DNA of 64,000 bases from CAVQUE01 sp046290435 (lineage in GTDB: Bacteria; Actinomycetota; Acidimicrobiia; Acidimicrobiales; UBA8592), in NCBI GenBank assembly GCA_046290435.1, contig JBKAGO010000047.1, positions 19,568-83,567 of the forward strand, written 5' to 3'. The notes beneath the pieces are model-generated. The model ran no database searches. It was not told where the DNA came from and saw only the letters and a list, made by a program, of their open reading frames with translations. This document shows positions 53,399-62,753 of the stretch, piece after piece. Each line of letters starts with the position of its first letter. Within the stretch, counting starts at the first letter, position 1. Made by a program: the position numbers and the translations under genes.

Positions 53399-53752
53399 TC
53401 ACCGATAGGCGTTGAGGTCGAAGGCGTTGCCGTCGGGGTCTGCGAGGTTGGCGATCGACCCGTAGGGCTCCCGACGAGCCGGCGCGAGCAACGCGGCACC
53501 GAGGGCCACCAGGCGCGAGACCTCGTCGTCGAAGTCGACCGGGTCGCAGGCGAGATCGAGGTGCGTGCCACCCGGCCGATGCGTCCCGCGCTGCAGGCCG
53601 ATGCGACGCACGCCGCCTCGGTCGGCCAGCACCACCCAGCGGTCGACGTCCTCGCGCTCCACCTCGACGAGGCCGAGCGCCGCCGCCCAGAAGCCGGCGA
53701 GGCGGTCGACATCAGGGGTGTCGATGGTGACGAGGTCGAACCGTGCGGACAT
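53399..53752 (-). CDS. VOC-family protein
   Basis: A 117-residue single-module glyoxalase-fold protein: FDLVTIDTPDVDRLAGFWAAALGL, THLDLACDPVDFDDEVSRL, ANLADPDGNAFDLN. This is the actinobacterial glyoxalase-like arrangement; THLDLA and the final Asp/Asn are near the expected metal positions. Function unknown. Start chosen at the ATG 53752, where the fold begins. Confidence 0.75.
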   Translation of the reverse strand: MSARFDLVTIDTPDVDRLAGFWAAALGLVEVEREDVDRWVVLADRGGVRRIGLQRGTHRPGGTHLDLACDPVDFDDEVSRLVALGAALLAPARREPYGSIANLADPDGNAFDLNAYR

Positions 53753-53843
53753 GGGAGCCGACGTTAGGTCGTCACCGATCCGACCGAGCACTTCGTTTTC
53801 CGGTTGGGATCGATGCAGCGGCGGCACACCGCCGACCGTCCGA

Positions 53844-54665
53844 TCAACCGACGGTCAGCGACACCCGACCGTAGGGACCGAAGTCGGCGACGATGGCCGC
53901 CCCGGTGGTCACCGGTACCAGCCCCGTGCAGGTGCCGGTGATCACCACGGTGCCGGCGGCGATCGACCGGCCACGGCGCTGTTCGTGGCCGACAATCCAC
54001 TGCAGCGCCCGGATGGGATCGCCCAGGACATCGGCTCCGGTGCCGGTGGCGACCTCCACCCCGTCGACCAGCAGCGACACCGCGACGCCTGCGAGCGCCG
54101 GTGGTGTGGCCGGGTCGAACCCGACGGGTGCACCGAGGACGGCCGCAGCGGCGACGGCGTTGTCGGCGATCAGGCTCAACGGGCTGGCCCCGAAGGTCTG
54201 CGCGAAACGGCTGTCGACCAACTCGACTGCCGGCACGACCGCATCGACCAGGGACCACGCCGCCTCTTCGCTGTCCGGCGGCCGGTCGTCGTGGGCGACG
54301 CCGACGCCGAAACGCAGCCCGAACTCGCACTCGAGGAACGGCGGGTGATGGAAGCTCGCCAGGTCCAGGGCGACCCCGTCGGGGTGCAGCGTGTTGGCGG
54401 CGAGCCGGCCGGCGATGGGTTCGTCGATGCGCAGCGCCGCCTGAGCGGCCTCGCTGGTGCAACCCACTTTCAGCGCGCCGATGGGCAGTGCCAGCGCTTC
54501 GTGCAGCGCGTCCTGGATGGCGTAGGACTCGGCCACCGTGCCCGGCCGCAGCCCGTCGGGGAGCTCGGGGATGGTGCGACCCGACATGTGCATCTCGGCC
54601 AGGAGCGCGCCGGCGTGCGCGGCGTCGACATGTGCAGCAGCACCGGTGGCGCCGTCGGTGCTCAC
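53844..54665 (-). CDS. 2-keto-4-pentenoate hydratase-like (FAH fold) enzyme
   Basis: A 273-residue member of the MhpD/DmpE hydratase branch of the FAH superfamily. It shows TVAESYAIQDALHEAL, KVGCTSEAAQAAL, FLECEFGLRFGV with the metal-binding acidic residues, then AVVPAVELVDSRF, NAVAAAAVLGAPV and VITGTCTGLVPV. In meta-cleavage pathways such enzymes hydrate 2-hydroxypenta-2,4-dienoate. The start GTG overlaps the stop of the upstream membrane-protein gene by four bases (GTGA). Confidence 0.82.
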   Translation of the reverse strand: MSTDGATGAAAHVDAAHAGALLAEMHMSGRTIPELPDGLRPGTVAESYAIQDALHEALALPIGALKVGCTSEAAQAALRIDEPIAGRLAANTLHPDGVALDLASFHHPPFLECEFGLRFGVGVAHDDRPPDSEEAAWSLVDAVVPAVELVDSRFAQTFGASPLSLIADNAVAAAAVLGAPVGFDPATPPALAGVAVSLLVDGVEVATGTGADVLGDPIRALQWIVGHEQRRGRSIAAGTVVITGTCTGLVPVTTGAAIVADFGPYGRVSLTVG

Positions 54666-56098
54666 GGCGGCGGGCCCGGCACGACATGGCCGACGCCGTC
54701 GACCCAGCGGGCATTGGACGGCGGCGGTTTCGGGTCGTTCGGGTCGAGCACCCAGCCGTGGCCCTCGACCCAGCGCGGCGGCAGCCAACCACCTCGCACC
54801 GCGGCGGCCGACATGCGCTCGGCGCCGCTGCGCACCGTGGCGTCGGCGACGGGCGCCGGCCGTGGCGTCGGGTCGGGCGGCGGCGTGGGCGCCTGCAATC
54901 GGGGGTCGGCGACGGGGGTGTCGGCGTCGGCGAACACGCTGGTGCCCGGCCGGGGCGCAGGATCGGCGAACGCCGGCGGTCGCGGCGGCATCGGCTGGGT
55001 GGGCCCGTCGGGATACGGCGACGCCTGGTCCGGATACGGCGACCGCTGGGCGGGGTAGGCCGACGTCTGATCGGGGTAGGCCGACGGCGCCGGTCGCTGC
55101 GTGGCCTGCGCGGGCCGGCGTTGGGTGGCTGCGAGACCGGCGGCGCCTGCGGCCGCACCCGGCGCCGCACCACGTGTTGCCCGCGCGTCGACCGGTGCCT
55201 GCTGGGCCGGGCGGGCACGCTGCGGAGCCGGACGGGTGGGCATCGCCGACGCCCACCGCGGCTCGGGGGCAGCCCGTCTGGGCTGGCGTGGCGACCGCTC
55301 GCGAGCACCCTCGGGCCACAGCGCCGCCACCAGGATGAGGGCGAGGCCCACCCCGCCGAGCACCAGCGACGGCGTCACGACCGAACGCAGGAACGCCGTC
55401 AGGAGCGCGGCGAAGATCTCGGCACCATCGGGTGCGTAGTTCCGCAGCAACCACGGCAGGCCCAGACCGATGGCCAGGTAGAACAGCGTCGCACCGATGG
55501 CCCACGTACCCGCACGGCGGAGCACCGACGGGCGATCCGTGGTGGTGACCAGCGCAAAAACCGCGCCCGCGGCAGCCGCGATCGCCAGGATGGGCACGAG
55601 CATCTGCAGGAACGACCGAAGCGGGCTGGCGTCGGGGATGTACTCGGTCGGGAGGTCGACAGTGAGATCGATGTCGGCGGGCAACTGCCCTTCGAGCGCG
55701 GGCACCGCCGCGATCGCCGTGGCCCGGAAGCTGTTCGCGACCGGGTTGAGATCGAGCCGTTCGGGAGGGTCGCCCTCGCCCAGGAACGCCGCATGGGTAT
55801 CGGCGAACGCGGTGAGGATCAGCTCCTCGAACGCAGGGTCGTCGAGCACGCTCACCGCGGCGGCCTCGACGACGCCGTCGGGCACGGGCACCTGCTCGGG
55901 CACCCCGGCGGTGACCGCAGCGGCAAGGTTCGCGGCGAGCTGGTCGCGGACCTCGTCGTTGTCGAGGAGTTCGACCGCGACCTCGCGCGAGCGGTCGGGG
56001 TCGAGCACCGTGCGGAGAGCCAGGTAGCCCGACCAGGCGAGGCTGGCGAGCAGCAGGGACAAACCCAGCACGAGGCCGGCGATGGATCGGCGGATCAT
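54662..56098 (-). CDS. multi-pass membrane protein with Pro-rich repeat tail
   Basis: A 478-residue protein. It starts MIRRSIAGLVLGLSLLLASLAWSGYLAL, one membrane segment, then an extracytoplasmic alpha/acidic domain to about residue 165. Three further membrane segments follow (LQMLVPILAIAAAAGAVFAL; GTWAIGATLFYLAIGLGLPWLL; TPSLVLGGVGLALILVAALW). The last about 190 residues are Pro/Ala-rich and contain AYPDQTSAYPAQRSPYPDQASPYPDG, a repeat of four (A/S)(A/P)YPxQ-type units, ending in RWVEGHGWVLDPNDPK. No family recognised. The start follows GAAGGAA. Confidence 0.6.
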   Translation of the reverse strand: MIRRSIAGLVLGLSLLLASLAWSGYLALRTVLDPDRSREVAVELLDNDEVRDQLAANLAAAVTAGVPEQVPVPDGVVEAAAVSVLDDPAFEELILTAFADTHAAFLGEGDPPERLDLNPVANSFRATAIAAVPALEGQLPADIDLTVDLPTEYIPDASPLRSFLQMLVPILAIAAAAGAVFALVTTTDRPSVLRRAGTWAIGATLFYLAIGLGLPWLLRNYAPDGAEIFAALLTAFLRSVVTPSLVLGGVGLALILVAALWPEGARERSPRQPRRAAPEPRWASAMPTRPAPQRARPAQQAPVDARATRGAAPGAAAGAAGLAATQRRPAQATQRPAPSAYPDQTSAYPAQRSPYPDQASPYPDGPTQPMPPRPPAFADPAPRPGTSVFADADTPVADPRLQAPTPPPDPTPRPAPVADATVRSGAERMSAAAVRGGWLPPRWVEGHGWVLDPNDPKPPPSNARWVDGVGHVVPGPPP

Positions 56099-56361
56099 CG
56101 GTTCCTTCGTGACGTCGGCGATGACGGGAGATCGCCCCGGGCGGGATCGGATCTCTGGGGCGGCAGCGGCGGTGCTCCCGAACCAGTCCGCAACGGTAGT
56201 TGGCGCGGCCCCCCATGGAAATTGCGGGCCGTCGGCGGCACCGATGACGAGGTGTTCCCGGCCGTCGGGGCACCCGGGAGACCCGCTGTTCACGCCGACG
56301 CCATGCAGCCGACATCTCGCGGACGGCATCGCGCCATGAGGCCACCAATAGGGTGTCGGCC

Positions 56362-57621
56362 ATGACGAACACGGGTCAGCTGCGCAGACATCTGGGCGTC
56401 GCCGACGCCGTCGTGGTCGGCGCCGGATCGATGATCGGCGCCGGCGTGTTCGCCGCATGGGGCCCGGCATCGGAGGCCGCCGGAACCGGCCTGATCATCG
56501 GGCTGGCCATCGCCGGGGTCATCGCGTTCTGCAATGCGACATCCTCGGCCCAACTCGCCGCCGTGCATCCCGAGAGCGGCGGCACCTACGTCTACGCACG
56601 GCACCGGCTCGGGCCGGCGTGGGGCCACCTGGCCGGGTGGGGTTTCGTGGTGGGCAAGACGGCATCGTGTGTGGCCATGGCCCTCACGGTCGGCGCCTAC
56701 CTGTGGCCCGACCAGGCGAAGGCGGTGGGCGTCGCCGCGGTCCTCGGCATCGTGGTCGTGAACCTCGGCGGTCTGTCGAGGACCGTCGCCGTCACCCGGG
56801 TGCTCCTGGTGGTCTCGCTGTTCGCGCTCGCGGCCGTCGTCGTGTCGGGATGGTCGTCCGACGACGCCGACCTGGGGCGCATCACCCCTCTCGACGGCGA
56901 CGTCGCAGGCATCCTGCAGTCGGCAGGGTTCCTGTTCTTCGCCTTCGCCGGCTACGCCCGCATCGCGACGATGGGCGAAGAGGTCCGCGACCCCGAGGTC
57001 ACCATCCCCAAGGCCATCCCACGGGCGCTGTTCGGCGTGCTGGCCCTCTACGCCATCGTCGGGGTGACCGCGCTGGCGGTCGTACCCGCCGCCGCGCTCG
57101 CCAGATCCGATGCGCCGCTGCGGCTCGTGGTCGAGGCAGGCGGGTTCGACGCGTTGGCGCCGCTGACCCGCATCGGCGCCGGCATCGCCGCCCTCGGCGT
57201 GCTGCTCAACCTCATCCCCGGCGTGTCCCGCACCACCCTCGCCATGGCCCGTCGCCGCGAGCTACCCGGCTGGTTCGCGCACGTCGACGAGGGCCGCTCG
57301 CTGCCCATCCGGGCCGAACTCACCGTCGCGGCCGTCGTGATCGTGTTGATCGTGGTGCTCGACCTGCGCAACGCCATCGGACTGTCGGGCGTCGCCGTGC
57401 TGACCTACTACGCGCTCACCAACGCGTCGGCCCTGCGGATGCCCGCCGCCGAACGTCGATGGACTCCCGCCCTCGCAGTGGTCGGACTGATCGGCTGCGT
57501 CGTGCTCGTGCTGGCCCTGCCGTGGGAGTCGGTCCTGACCGGCGCCGTGACCCTGGTCGTCGGGGTCGCCGTGCGGCTGCTGACCATCCGTCGGACCGGA
57601 GGCGAACCGCCCGCGGCTTGA
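56362..57621 (+). CDS. APC-superfamily amino-acid/amine permease
   Basis: A 419-residue permease with about 12 hydrophobic segments. It carries the signature VGAGSMIGAGVFAAWG near the start, then PESGGTYVYARHRLG, EEVRDPEVTIPKAIPRALFG, and LTYYALTNASALRMP. The layout matches the amino acid/polyamine/organocation transporters; substrate unknown. A GTG nine bases upstream is possible. Confidence 0.85.
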   Translation: MTNTGQLRRHLGVADAVVVGAGSMIGAGVFAAWGPASEAAGTGLIIGLAIAGVIAFCNATSSAQLAAVHPESGGTYVYARHRLGPAWGHLAGWGFVVGKTASCVAMALTVGAYLWPDQAKAVGVAAVLGIVVVNLGGLSRTVAVTRVLLVVSLFALAAVVVSGWSSDDADLGRITPLDGDVAGILQSAGFLFFAFAGYARIATMGEEVRDPEVTIPKAIPRALFGVLALYAIVGVTALAVVPAAALARSDAPLRLVVEAGGFDALAPLTRIGAGIAALGVLLNLIPGVSRTTLAMARRRELPGWFAHVDEGRSLPIRAELTVAAVVIVLIVVLDLRNAIGLSGVAVLTYYALTNASALRMPAAERRWTPALAVVGLIGCVVLVLALPWESVLTGAVTLVVGVAVRLLTIRRTGGEPPAA

Positions 57622-57805
57622 TGCCGATGCTCCATTCAGGAGCGACGACACCTCTGCAGCGTGAAGCGAGGGGCCGCTCCGGTCACGCCGATCAGAGGTC
57701 GTCTCCGGCGAGAGCGGGTCCGAGCGGAACCCTGCAGCGACCCGTCACCGACGGCGGGACCTTCGACGCAGCGCGGACGGTATTCGTCCCCGTATCGTCG
57801 ATGGG

Positions 57806-59128
57806 ATGGCCAGACCCGGGGAGGCGGATGCCTCCGGCACCTCCGACGACGCCGAGCGTCCTCCTGTGGCCGACGGTGCTGCCCCGGTCGAGACGCCTGC
57901 GGACCAGCCCGGAACGGCACGCGACGCCTGGGCCGAGCCTGCGTTCCGCCGCATCTACATCGCCTCGTTCCTGTCGAATGCCGGGCGTTGGATGCAGCAG
58001 GCCGCGTTGGGGGTGCTGGCCTGGAAGCTCACCGAATCGAGCGCCTACCTGGGCGCCATCATCTTCGCCCAGCTGGGTCCGCTGGCCATCCTGAGCCTGC
58101 TCGGCGGCTCGCTCGCCGACAGCCGGGACCGTCGCAAGCTGCTACTCGGCACCCAGATCTGGCAGATGGCCTGGACGTTCCTGCTGGCGGCGATGGTCAT
58201 CGACGACACCATCGGCGAAGGCCTGCTGTTGGGAATCGTCTTCATCATCGGGCTCGGCCAGGGGATCTTCGCGCCGGTGTTCACCTCGGTCATCCCGACG
58301 TTGGTGCAGCGCCGCAACCTCAATGCCGCCATCGCCTTGAACTCGGCGCAGGTCAACGGCTCGAGGGTGGTGGGGCCGGCACTGGGCGGCTGGCTGACCA
58401 GCCAGGTCGGCTTCGCCGAGGTCTTCGCCATCAACGCCGCCAGCTACGTGGTGGTCATCGTCGCCCTGTGGATCACCCCGATGCCGTCACCGACCTCGGT
58501 GACTCGTGGCTTCAGCGACCGAATCTTCGGCGGCTTCAAGATGGCGTTCCGCGCCCCACAGGTGGGTCGACCGCTGTTGATGATGACGTTGTTCTCGATG
58601 CTGTGCCTGCCGTTCATCGGCCAGCTTCCCGCTATCGCGGAGCTGAACCTGGGCGTCGATCCCCAGAGCGGCACCTACGGCGTGTTCTACGCCTTTTTCG
58701 GGTTGGGGGCCCTGATCGGGGCGCTGATGGTGGCCACGCTGCTCGCCAAGGTCGGCCGCCCGGTCGTGGCCCGCACGACGCTGGTTGCGTTCGCTGTGTC
58801 ACTGGCCTGGCTGGCGACGGTGCGCAGCATCGGCGTCGCCTACGTGGCGATCTTCCTGGTGGGGCTGTTCTACTTCGTGCTGCCGACGACGCTGAACACC
58901 GCGTGGCAGGAGCACGTCGACGACACGGTGCGCGGCCGGGTGGCGGCACTGTGGGTGTTGTCGTTCGGGGGCACCGTGCCGATCGCGAACATCATCGCCG
59001 GACCGATCGTCGAGGTGACGTCGCTGACGGCGGTGCTGCTGTTCGGCGCCGCGTCGGCAGTGGTCCTGGCCGCGGTGATGCGCCTCCGGCCCGGCCCCGT
59101 GGTGGGCGAAGAGCTCCTCGACCGCTGA
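57806..59128 (+). CDS. MFS transporter, EntS/drug-exporter type
   Basis: A 440-residue major-facilitator protein with 12 predicted helices and a 45-residue hydrophilic N-terminus. Typical segments are FRRIYIASFLSNAGRWMQQAALGVLAWKLT, LGGSLADSRDRRKLLLGTQ (loop 2-3 motif A), GIFAPVFTSVIPTLVQRRNLNAAIALNSAQVNGSRVVGPALGGWL, and the second-half LFYFVLPTTLNTAWQEHV. The pattern fits the siderophore/drug exporter branch. Convergent with the epoxide hydrolase gene across hairpins B11-B12. Confidence 0.85.
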   Translation: MARPGEADASGTSDDAERPPVADGAAPVETPADQPGTARDAWAEPAFRRIYIASFLSNAGRWMQQAALGVLAWKLTESSAYLGAIIFAQLGPLAILSLLGGSLADSRDRRKLLLGTQIWQMAWTFLLAAMVIDDTIGEGLLLGIVFIIGLGQGIFAPVFTSVIPTLVQRRNLNAAIALNSAQVNGSRVVGPALGGWLTSQVGFAEVFAINAASYVVVIVALWITPMPSPTSVTRGFSDRIFGGFKMAFRAPQVGRPLLMMTLFSMLCLPFIGQLPAIAELNLGVDPQSGTYGVFYAFFGLGALIGALMVATLLAKVGRPVVARTTLVAFAVSLAWLATVRSIGVAYVAIFLVGLFYFVLPTTLNTAWQEHVDDTVRGRVAALWVLSFGGTVPIANIIAGPIVEVTSLTAVLLFGAASAVVLAAVMRLRPGPVVGEELLDR

Positions 59129-59179
59129 GCCTGCGCGGGTGCACGGGTGGGTGCGTGTGCTCCCGAGGCGCCAACGGTT

Positions 59180-59285
59180 CTGGCGCCGAAACACGTCGCC
59201 CTGACGACAATCCTCGGCGCCAGAAACCACGGCCAACCCAACCGGCGCCGAAACACGTCGCTCTACCAACGATTTTCGGCGCCAG
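59180..59285. repeat. family B hairpin doublet B11-B12
   Basis: Two 44-bp copies at 59180 and 59242, 62 bp apart start to start. They lie in the 215-bp gap between the convergent MFS and epoxide hydrolase genes. B11 is among the more diverged copies. Confidence 0.9.
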
Positions 59286-59343
59286 AACCCATGGCCAACC
59301 CGACCGTTGGCCGTCGGGACGACGGATTCGGCCCGATGCTCCG

Positions 59344-60336
59344 TCAGCTGTGGATGCGGTCCAGGAACTCGACGAGGGCGGCGTTGGTCTCGTCGGGCTT
59401 CTCCTGCTGGGTCCAGTGTCCCGCGCCCTCGATCAACGTGACCGTGAGGTCGGGACAGTACTGGGCCTGCAGATCGAGCATCGGGTGGTTGCCGTCGAGG
59501 TCGCCGGTTCGGCTGATGACCGGGTCCTGGCGGCCACCGATGAACGCCGCCGGGACGGTGATCGGCGTGTGCCGCCACGGTCGGCTGAGCTCCCAGTTGC
59601 GCTGCAGATTGCGATACCAGTTGAGCCCGCCGGTGAACCCGGTGGACGTGAACGCGCGTCCGTAGGCCTCGAAGTCGCCGTCGCTCAACCAGGTGGGCAG
59701 CCCCGAAGGAGCGGGGCGCTCGCCGAGGAAGCTCGACGTGGGCGCCGCCGACGGGTCGGCCTCGATGAGCTCCATCCCCTCGGCCGACGCCATCCACAGC
59801 ACCCGACGCATGGTGCCGATGGGATCGGCGTCGAGCTCGGCCTCGGCGACGCCGGGCTCCTGGAAGTACAAGATGTAATGGAACCCGTCGGGCCCGACCG
59901 ACATCCGGATCAGGTCCAGAAGGCTGACCTCGAGGCTCGGCCCGTACGGCACCGACACCCCCACGACGCCCCGCAGCAGATCGGGCCGGAACTGGGCCGT
60001 CGCCCAGGCCACCATCGCTCCCCAGTCGTGGCCGACGACAGTGGCCGGTGCGCCGTAGTGGCGGATCAGCCCGACGACGTCGCCGACGAGCTGGAAGATG
60101 TCGTAGGCCTCGATGGCCTCGGGCCGGTCGCTGGCGCCGTACCCCCGCATGTCGGGGGCGACGACCCTGTAACCGGCGGCGGCGAGACCGGTGATCTGAT
60201 GACGCCATGAGTAGGCGAGTTCCGGGAAGCCGTGCACCAAGACGACGAGCGGGGCGTCGTCAGGGCCTGCCACGGTGACCTGCAGGCCGACGCCGTCGAC
60301 GTCGATGCGTTCGGTTCGGATCTCGTGCGCCGTCAT
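59344..60336 (-). CDS. alpha/beta hydrolase, epoxide hydrolase-like
   Basis: A 330-residue alpha/beta hydrolase: oxyanion motif HGFPE at residues 35-39, nucleophile Asp104 in GHDWG, and a late catalytic His in GAGHWTQQEKP. GLNWYRNLQRNWEL supplies a Tyr of the type that activates the epoxide ring. The likely role is hydrolysis of an epoxide to a diol; haloalkane dehalogenase-like activity is the alternative. The ATG at 60336 is the first in frame. Confidence 0.85.
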   Translation of the reverse strand: MTAHEIRTERIDVDGVGLQVTVAGPDDAPLVVLVHGFPELAYSWRHQITGLAAAGYRVVAPDMRGYGASDRPEAIEAYDIFQLVGDVVGLIRHYGAPATVVGHDWGAMVAWATAQFRPDLLRGVVGVSVPYGPSLEVSLLDLIRMSVGPDGFHYILYFQEPGVAEAELDADPIGTMRRVLWMASAEGMELIEADPSAAPTSSFLGERPAPSGLPTWLSDGDFEAYGRAFTSTGFTGGLNWYRNLQRNWELSRPWRHTPITVPAAFIGGRQDPVISRTGDLDGNHPMLDLQAQYCPDLTVTLIEGAGHWTQQEKPDETNAALVEFLDRIHS

Positions 60337-60483
60337 GGCCGGATCGTAGTGTCACCCGTCACGACTGTGCCTCGGTGAGGCCAGGCCGCCGGGCTGCCGG
60401 CTCGGGACCGGGGCAGGGCCGGGCCGCCGACCGGGGCCAGCTCCTACGCGGGCGCCGACGTCCCTTCCGGCCGGCCAGAGGTT

Positions 60484-60589
60484 CTGGCGCCGAAAACCGT
60501 CGCCAGAGCAACACGTTTCGGCGCCAGAACCGACGACCAACCGAACCGGCGCCGAAAAACGTTGCCAGAGCAACAATTTTCGGCGCCGG
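60484..60589. repeat. family B hairpin doublet B13-B14
   Basis: Two 44-bp copies at 60484 and 60546, 62-bp period, in the 345-bp divergent gap between the hydrolase and DinB-like genes. In B13 the outer pairing extends through GGTTCT and AGAACC. Nothing else was recognised in this gap. Confidence 0.92.
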
Positions 60590-60681
60590 AACCAATGGCT
60601 ATGCGGACCGAGATCGACACTCGTCGCCCGGTCCCGTACTCCACGCCGGAGCGTCCTGGCCCGCCCGACTACGTTGACGAC

Positions 60682-61455
60682 ATGACCGAATCGACCACGA
60701 CCGGCGACGACCGGCCCGAGCCCGAGATCCGTCTCGGCGTGCCCCACGCCGACGGCGACGACCGCGCTGCCGCCTATGCCGACTGCCGGCGCCGCACCCG
60801 CGAGCTGCTCGCCGGCATCGCCGAAGCCGACGAGCACGTCATCGTCCCGGCGTGTCCCGACTGGACGGTCCGCAACTGTGTCGCCCACCTCGCTGGGGTG
60901 TGCGCCGACCTCGCCGCCAGGCGCCGACCCGACGGCGACGTCCAGGCATGGGTCGATGCGCAGGTCGCCGATCGGGCCGACGTGCCGGTCGCGGCTCTGC
61001 TCGACGAGTGGGACGAGGTCGGCCCCGTCTTCGAGGCCGCCATCGCGAAATCGCCCGTCGGCCTCGGGGGCCTGCTCTACGACGTCGTCGCCCACGAGCA
61101 CGACCTCGCTGCAGCACTGGGCCGACCCGCCGAGCGCAGCGGCTCCGGCATCGACCTCTCGCTCGACATCCTGGCCGGCATCATCGCCGGCGACCTCGCC
61201 GCCAACGACCTCCCGGCGGTACAGTTCGGCGACGGCATGGTCGAATGGATCGTCGGCGATGGCGAGCCCGAGTTCCGAGTGCAGGCCGATCGCTTCGACC
61301 TCATGCGGTTTCTCGGCAGCCGGCGGAGCCTCGCCCAGATGCGTGCCTTCGACATCGACGGCGACCTCGATCGATTCCTGCCCGGCCTCGCCCACCTGCC
61401 CTTGCCGACCGTCGACCTCGTCGACGGACCGGCATCTCCGACTCCCACTCCTTAG
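60682..61455 (+). CDS. mycothiol-dependent maleylpyruvate isomerase-like (DinB fold) protein
   Basis: A 257-residue DinB-fold protein: VPACPDWTVRNCVAHLAGVCADLA contains the WTVRDLVAHL-type motif with the first metal His, and YDVVAHEHDLAAALG has the second His pair. The C-terminal half is the actinobacterial extension. Related proteins use mycothiol in isomerisation or conjugation; substrate unknown. The ATG at 60682 follows shortly after hairpin B14. Confidence 0.8.
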   Translation: MTESTTTGDDRPEPEIRLGVPHADGDDRAAAYADCRRRTRELLAGIAEADEHVIVPACPDWTVRNCVAHLAGVCADLAARRRPDGDVQAWVDAQVADRADVPVAALLDEWDEVGPVFEAAIAKSPVGLGGLLYDVVAHEHDLAAALGRPAERSGSGIDLSLDILAGIIAGDLAANDLPAVQFGDGMVEWIVGDGEPEFRVQADRFDLMRFLGSRRSLAQMRAFDIDGDLDRFLPGLAHLPLPTVDLVDGPASPTPTP

Positions 61456-61621
61456 GACTCGGCGAAGGCAGAGATCGAGCACCGGTTCGTATGCGGCATC
61501 GATCGCACCACCATCGGTATCCCGCTCCGCCTTGCGACGCGTGGGCACCGACCCAGATGAACCTCGGACCCCGGGGGCACCGCTGCCGTCAGTAGACCGG
61601 CGGCCGGCGACGCAAGCCCAG

Positions 61622-61861
61622 TCAGACGCTCGTCCGATCCCCCGGAGCGGTGCCGGCAGACCCTCCGGCGGCCATCCGCGGGCGACGCACCGCCAAGAGG
61701 TAGACGACGGCCACGATCCAGCCGACGCCGATCAGCATCCCCACGAGAATTCCGGCACCCCAGCCGGGACGGCCGTTGAAGAACGCATCGACGGCTGCCC
61801 ACGCGGTTACGGCGAAGACGATGATCGAAGCGATCAGGACGATCCAGACCCATGCTTCCAC
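61622..61861 (-). CDS. small two-TM protein (PLDc_N-like)
   Basis: A 79-residue protein: VEAWVWIVLIASIIVFAVTAW, a short loop with NGRPGWGAG, then ILVGMLIGVGWIVAVVYLLAVRRPRM. This resembles the N-terminal membrane module found alone or in front of phospholipase-D-like synthases. The start GTG at 61861 has GGAGGA upstream. Positions 61456-61621 and 61862-62099 show nothing recognisable. Confidence 0.55.
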   Translation of the reverse strand: MEAWVWIVLIASIIVFAVTAWAAVDAFFNGRPGWGAGILVGMLIGVGWIVAVVYLLAVRRPRMAAGGSAGTAPGDRTSV

Positions 61862-62099
61862 GGCGGTTCCTCCGTTGGTCGGCGACCTGGGTGGGCTACC
61901 CGGAACGGAGCGGCAGGAACCGCCTGCCCACCTCGACGATCGCGACCACGCGGCCGGCATCGAGCACCGACATGGACGGTGGTGCGGTCGCCGGCGGCAG
62001 CGTGCAACGCGGCCGACATCGGGAACGACCACCGGCTGGACCGGCTTCCCGGCCGCAGGCTGCCGGCGACGAGCGGCCTGACCCCGAGCGCTCTGAGCG

Positions 62100-62687
62100 C
62101 TACGTGTCGCCCAGGAGCAGGTCGAGGTTGGCGCGGACGCCGGACCAGTCGCCTCGGGTGATGGAGTAGACGGCGGTGTCGCGGACACGGCCGTCGGTCA
62201 TGATCACATGGGATCGGAGCACGCCGTCGAGTTGCGCTCCCAGGCGTTCGATGGCCCGGCGAGAGCGGTGGTTGAGCCGATCGGTTCGCAGTTGCACGCA
62301 CTGTGCGTCCATGACCTCGAAGGCGTGGTGGAGCAGCAGTCGTTTGGCCGTCGTGTTCACCGAGGTGCGCTGCACGGAGGTGGCGTAGAAGGTCGTGCCG
62401 ATCTCGAGGCGGCGGTGCTGCGGGTTCATCCGCATGAACCTCGTCGCCCCCACGACGGCCCCGTCGAACTCGACGACGAAGGGCATCGACCGGCCGCTGC
62501 CTCGATCGTCGCGGGCGACGGCCATGTACCGGTCGATCGTCTCGGGGCCCGGCACGTTGGTGAAAAAGAGATTCCAGAGCTCCCCGTCGGATGCCGCTGC
62601 CAGGACCGCGTCGCGATCGGCGTCGACCATGGGCCGGAGGGTGACGTCGGCGTCGGTCAGGGTCGGGGGTGTCGTCCACGCGGTCAT
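62100..62687 (-). CDS. GNAT family N-acetyltransferase
   Basis: A 195-residue acetyltransferase of the RimJ/RimL type: VTLRPMVDADRDAVLAAA at the N-terminus, FVVEFDGAVVGATRFM, RRLEIGTTFYATSVQRTSVNTTAKRLLLHHAFE (a variant of the acetyl-CoA loop) and QLRTDRLNHRSRRAIERLGA. Acceptor unknown. The ATG at 62687 is the first in frame. Confidence 0.8.
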   Translation of the reverse strand: MTAWTTPPTLTDADVTLRPMVDADRDAVLAAASDGELWNLFFTNVPGPETIDRYMAVARDDRGSGRSMPFVVEFDGAVVGATRFMRMNPQHRRLEIGTTFYATSVQRTSVNTTAKRLLLHHAFEVMDAQCVQLRTDRLNHRSRRAIERLGAQLDGVLRSHVIMTDGRVRDTAVYSITRGDWSGVRANLDLLLGDT

Positions 62688-62753
62688 CGCCGAACCCTAC
62701 GGCGCCGCCCTCGGGCGTGAGGTCGAATTCCGGCAGCCGACAGGCCATCGGGA

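Noticed and set aside
57661..60210. 849-codon plus-strand frame spanning MFS gene, hairpins and hydrolase
   Set aside because: Runs through two supported genes in other frames and through the B11-B12 hairpins; no motifs.
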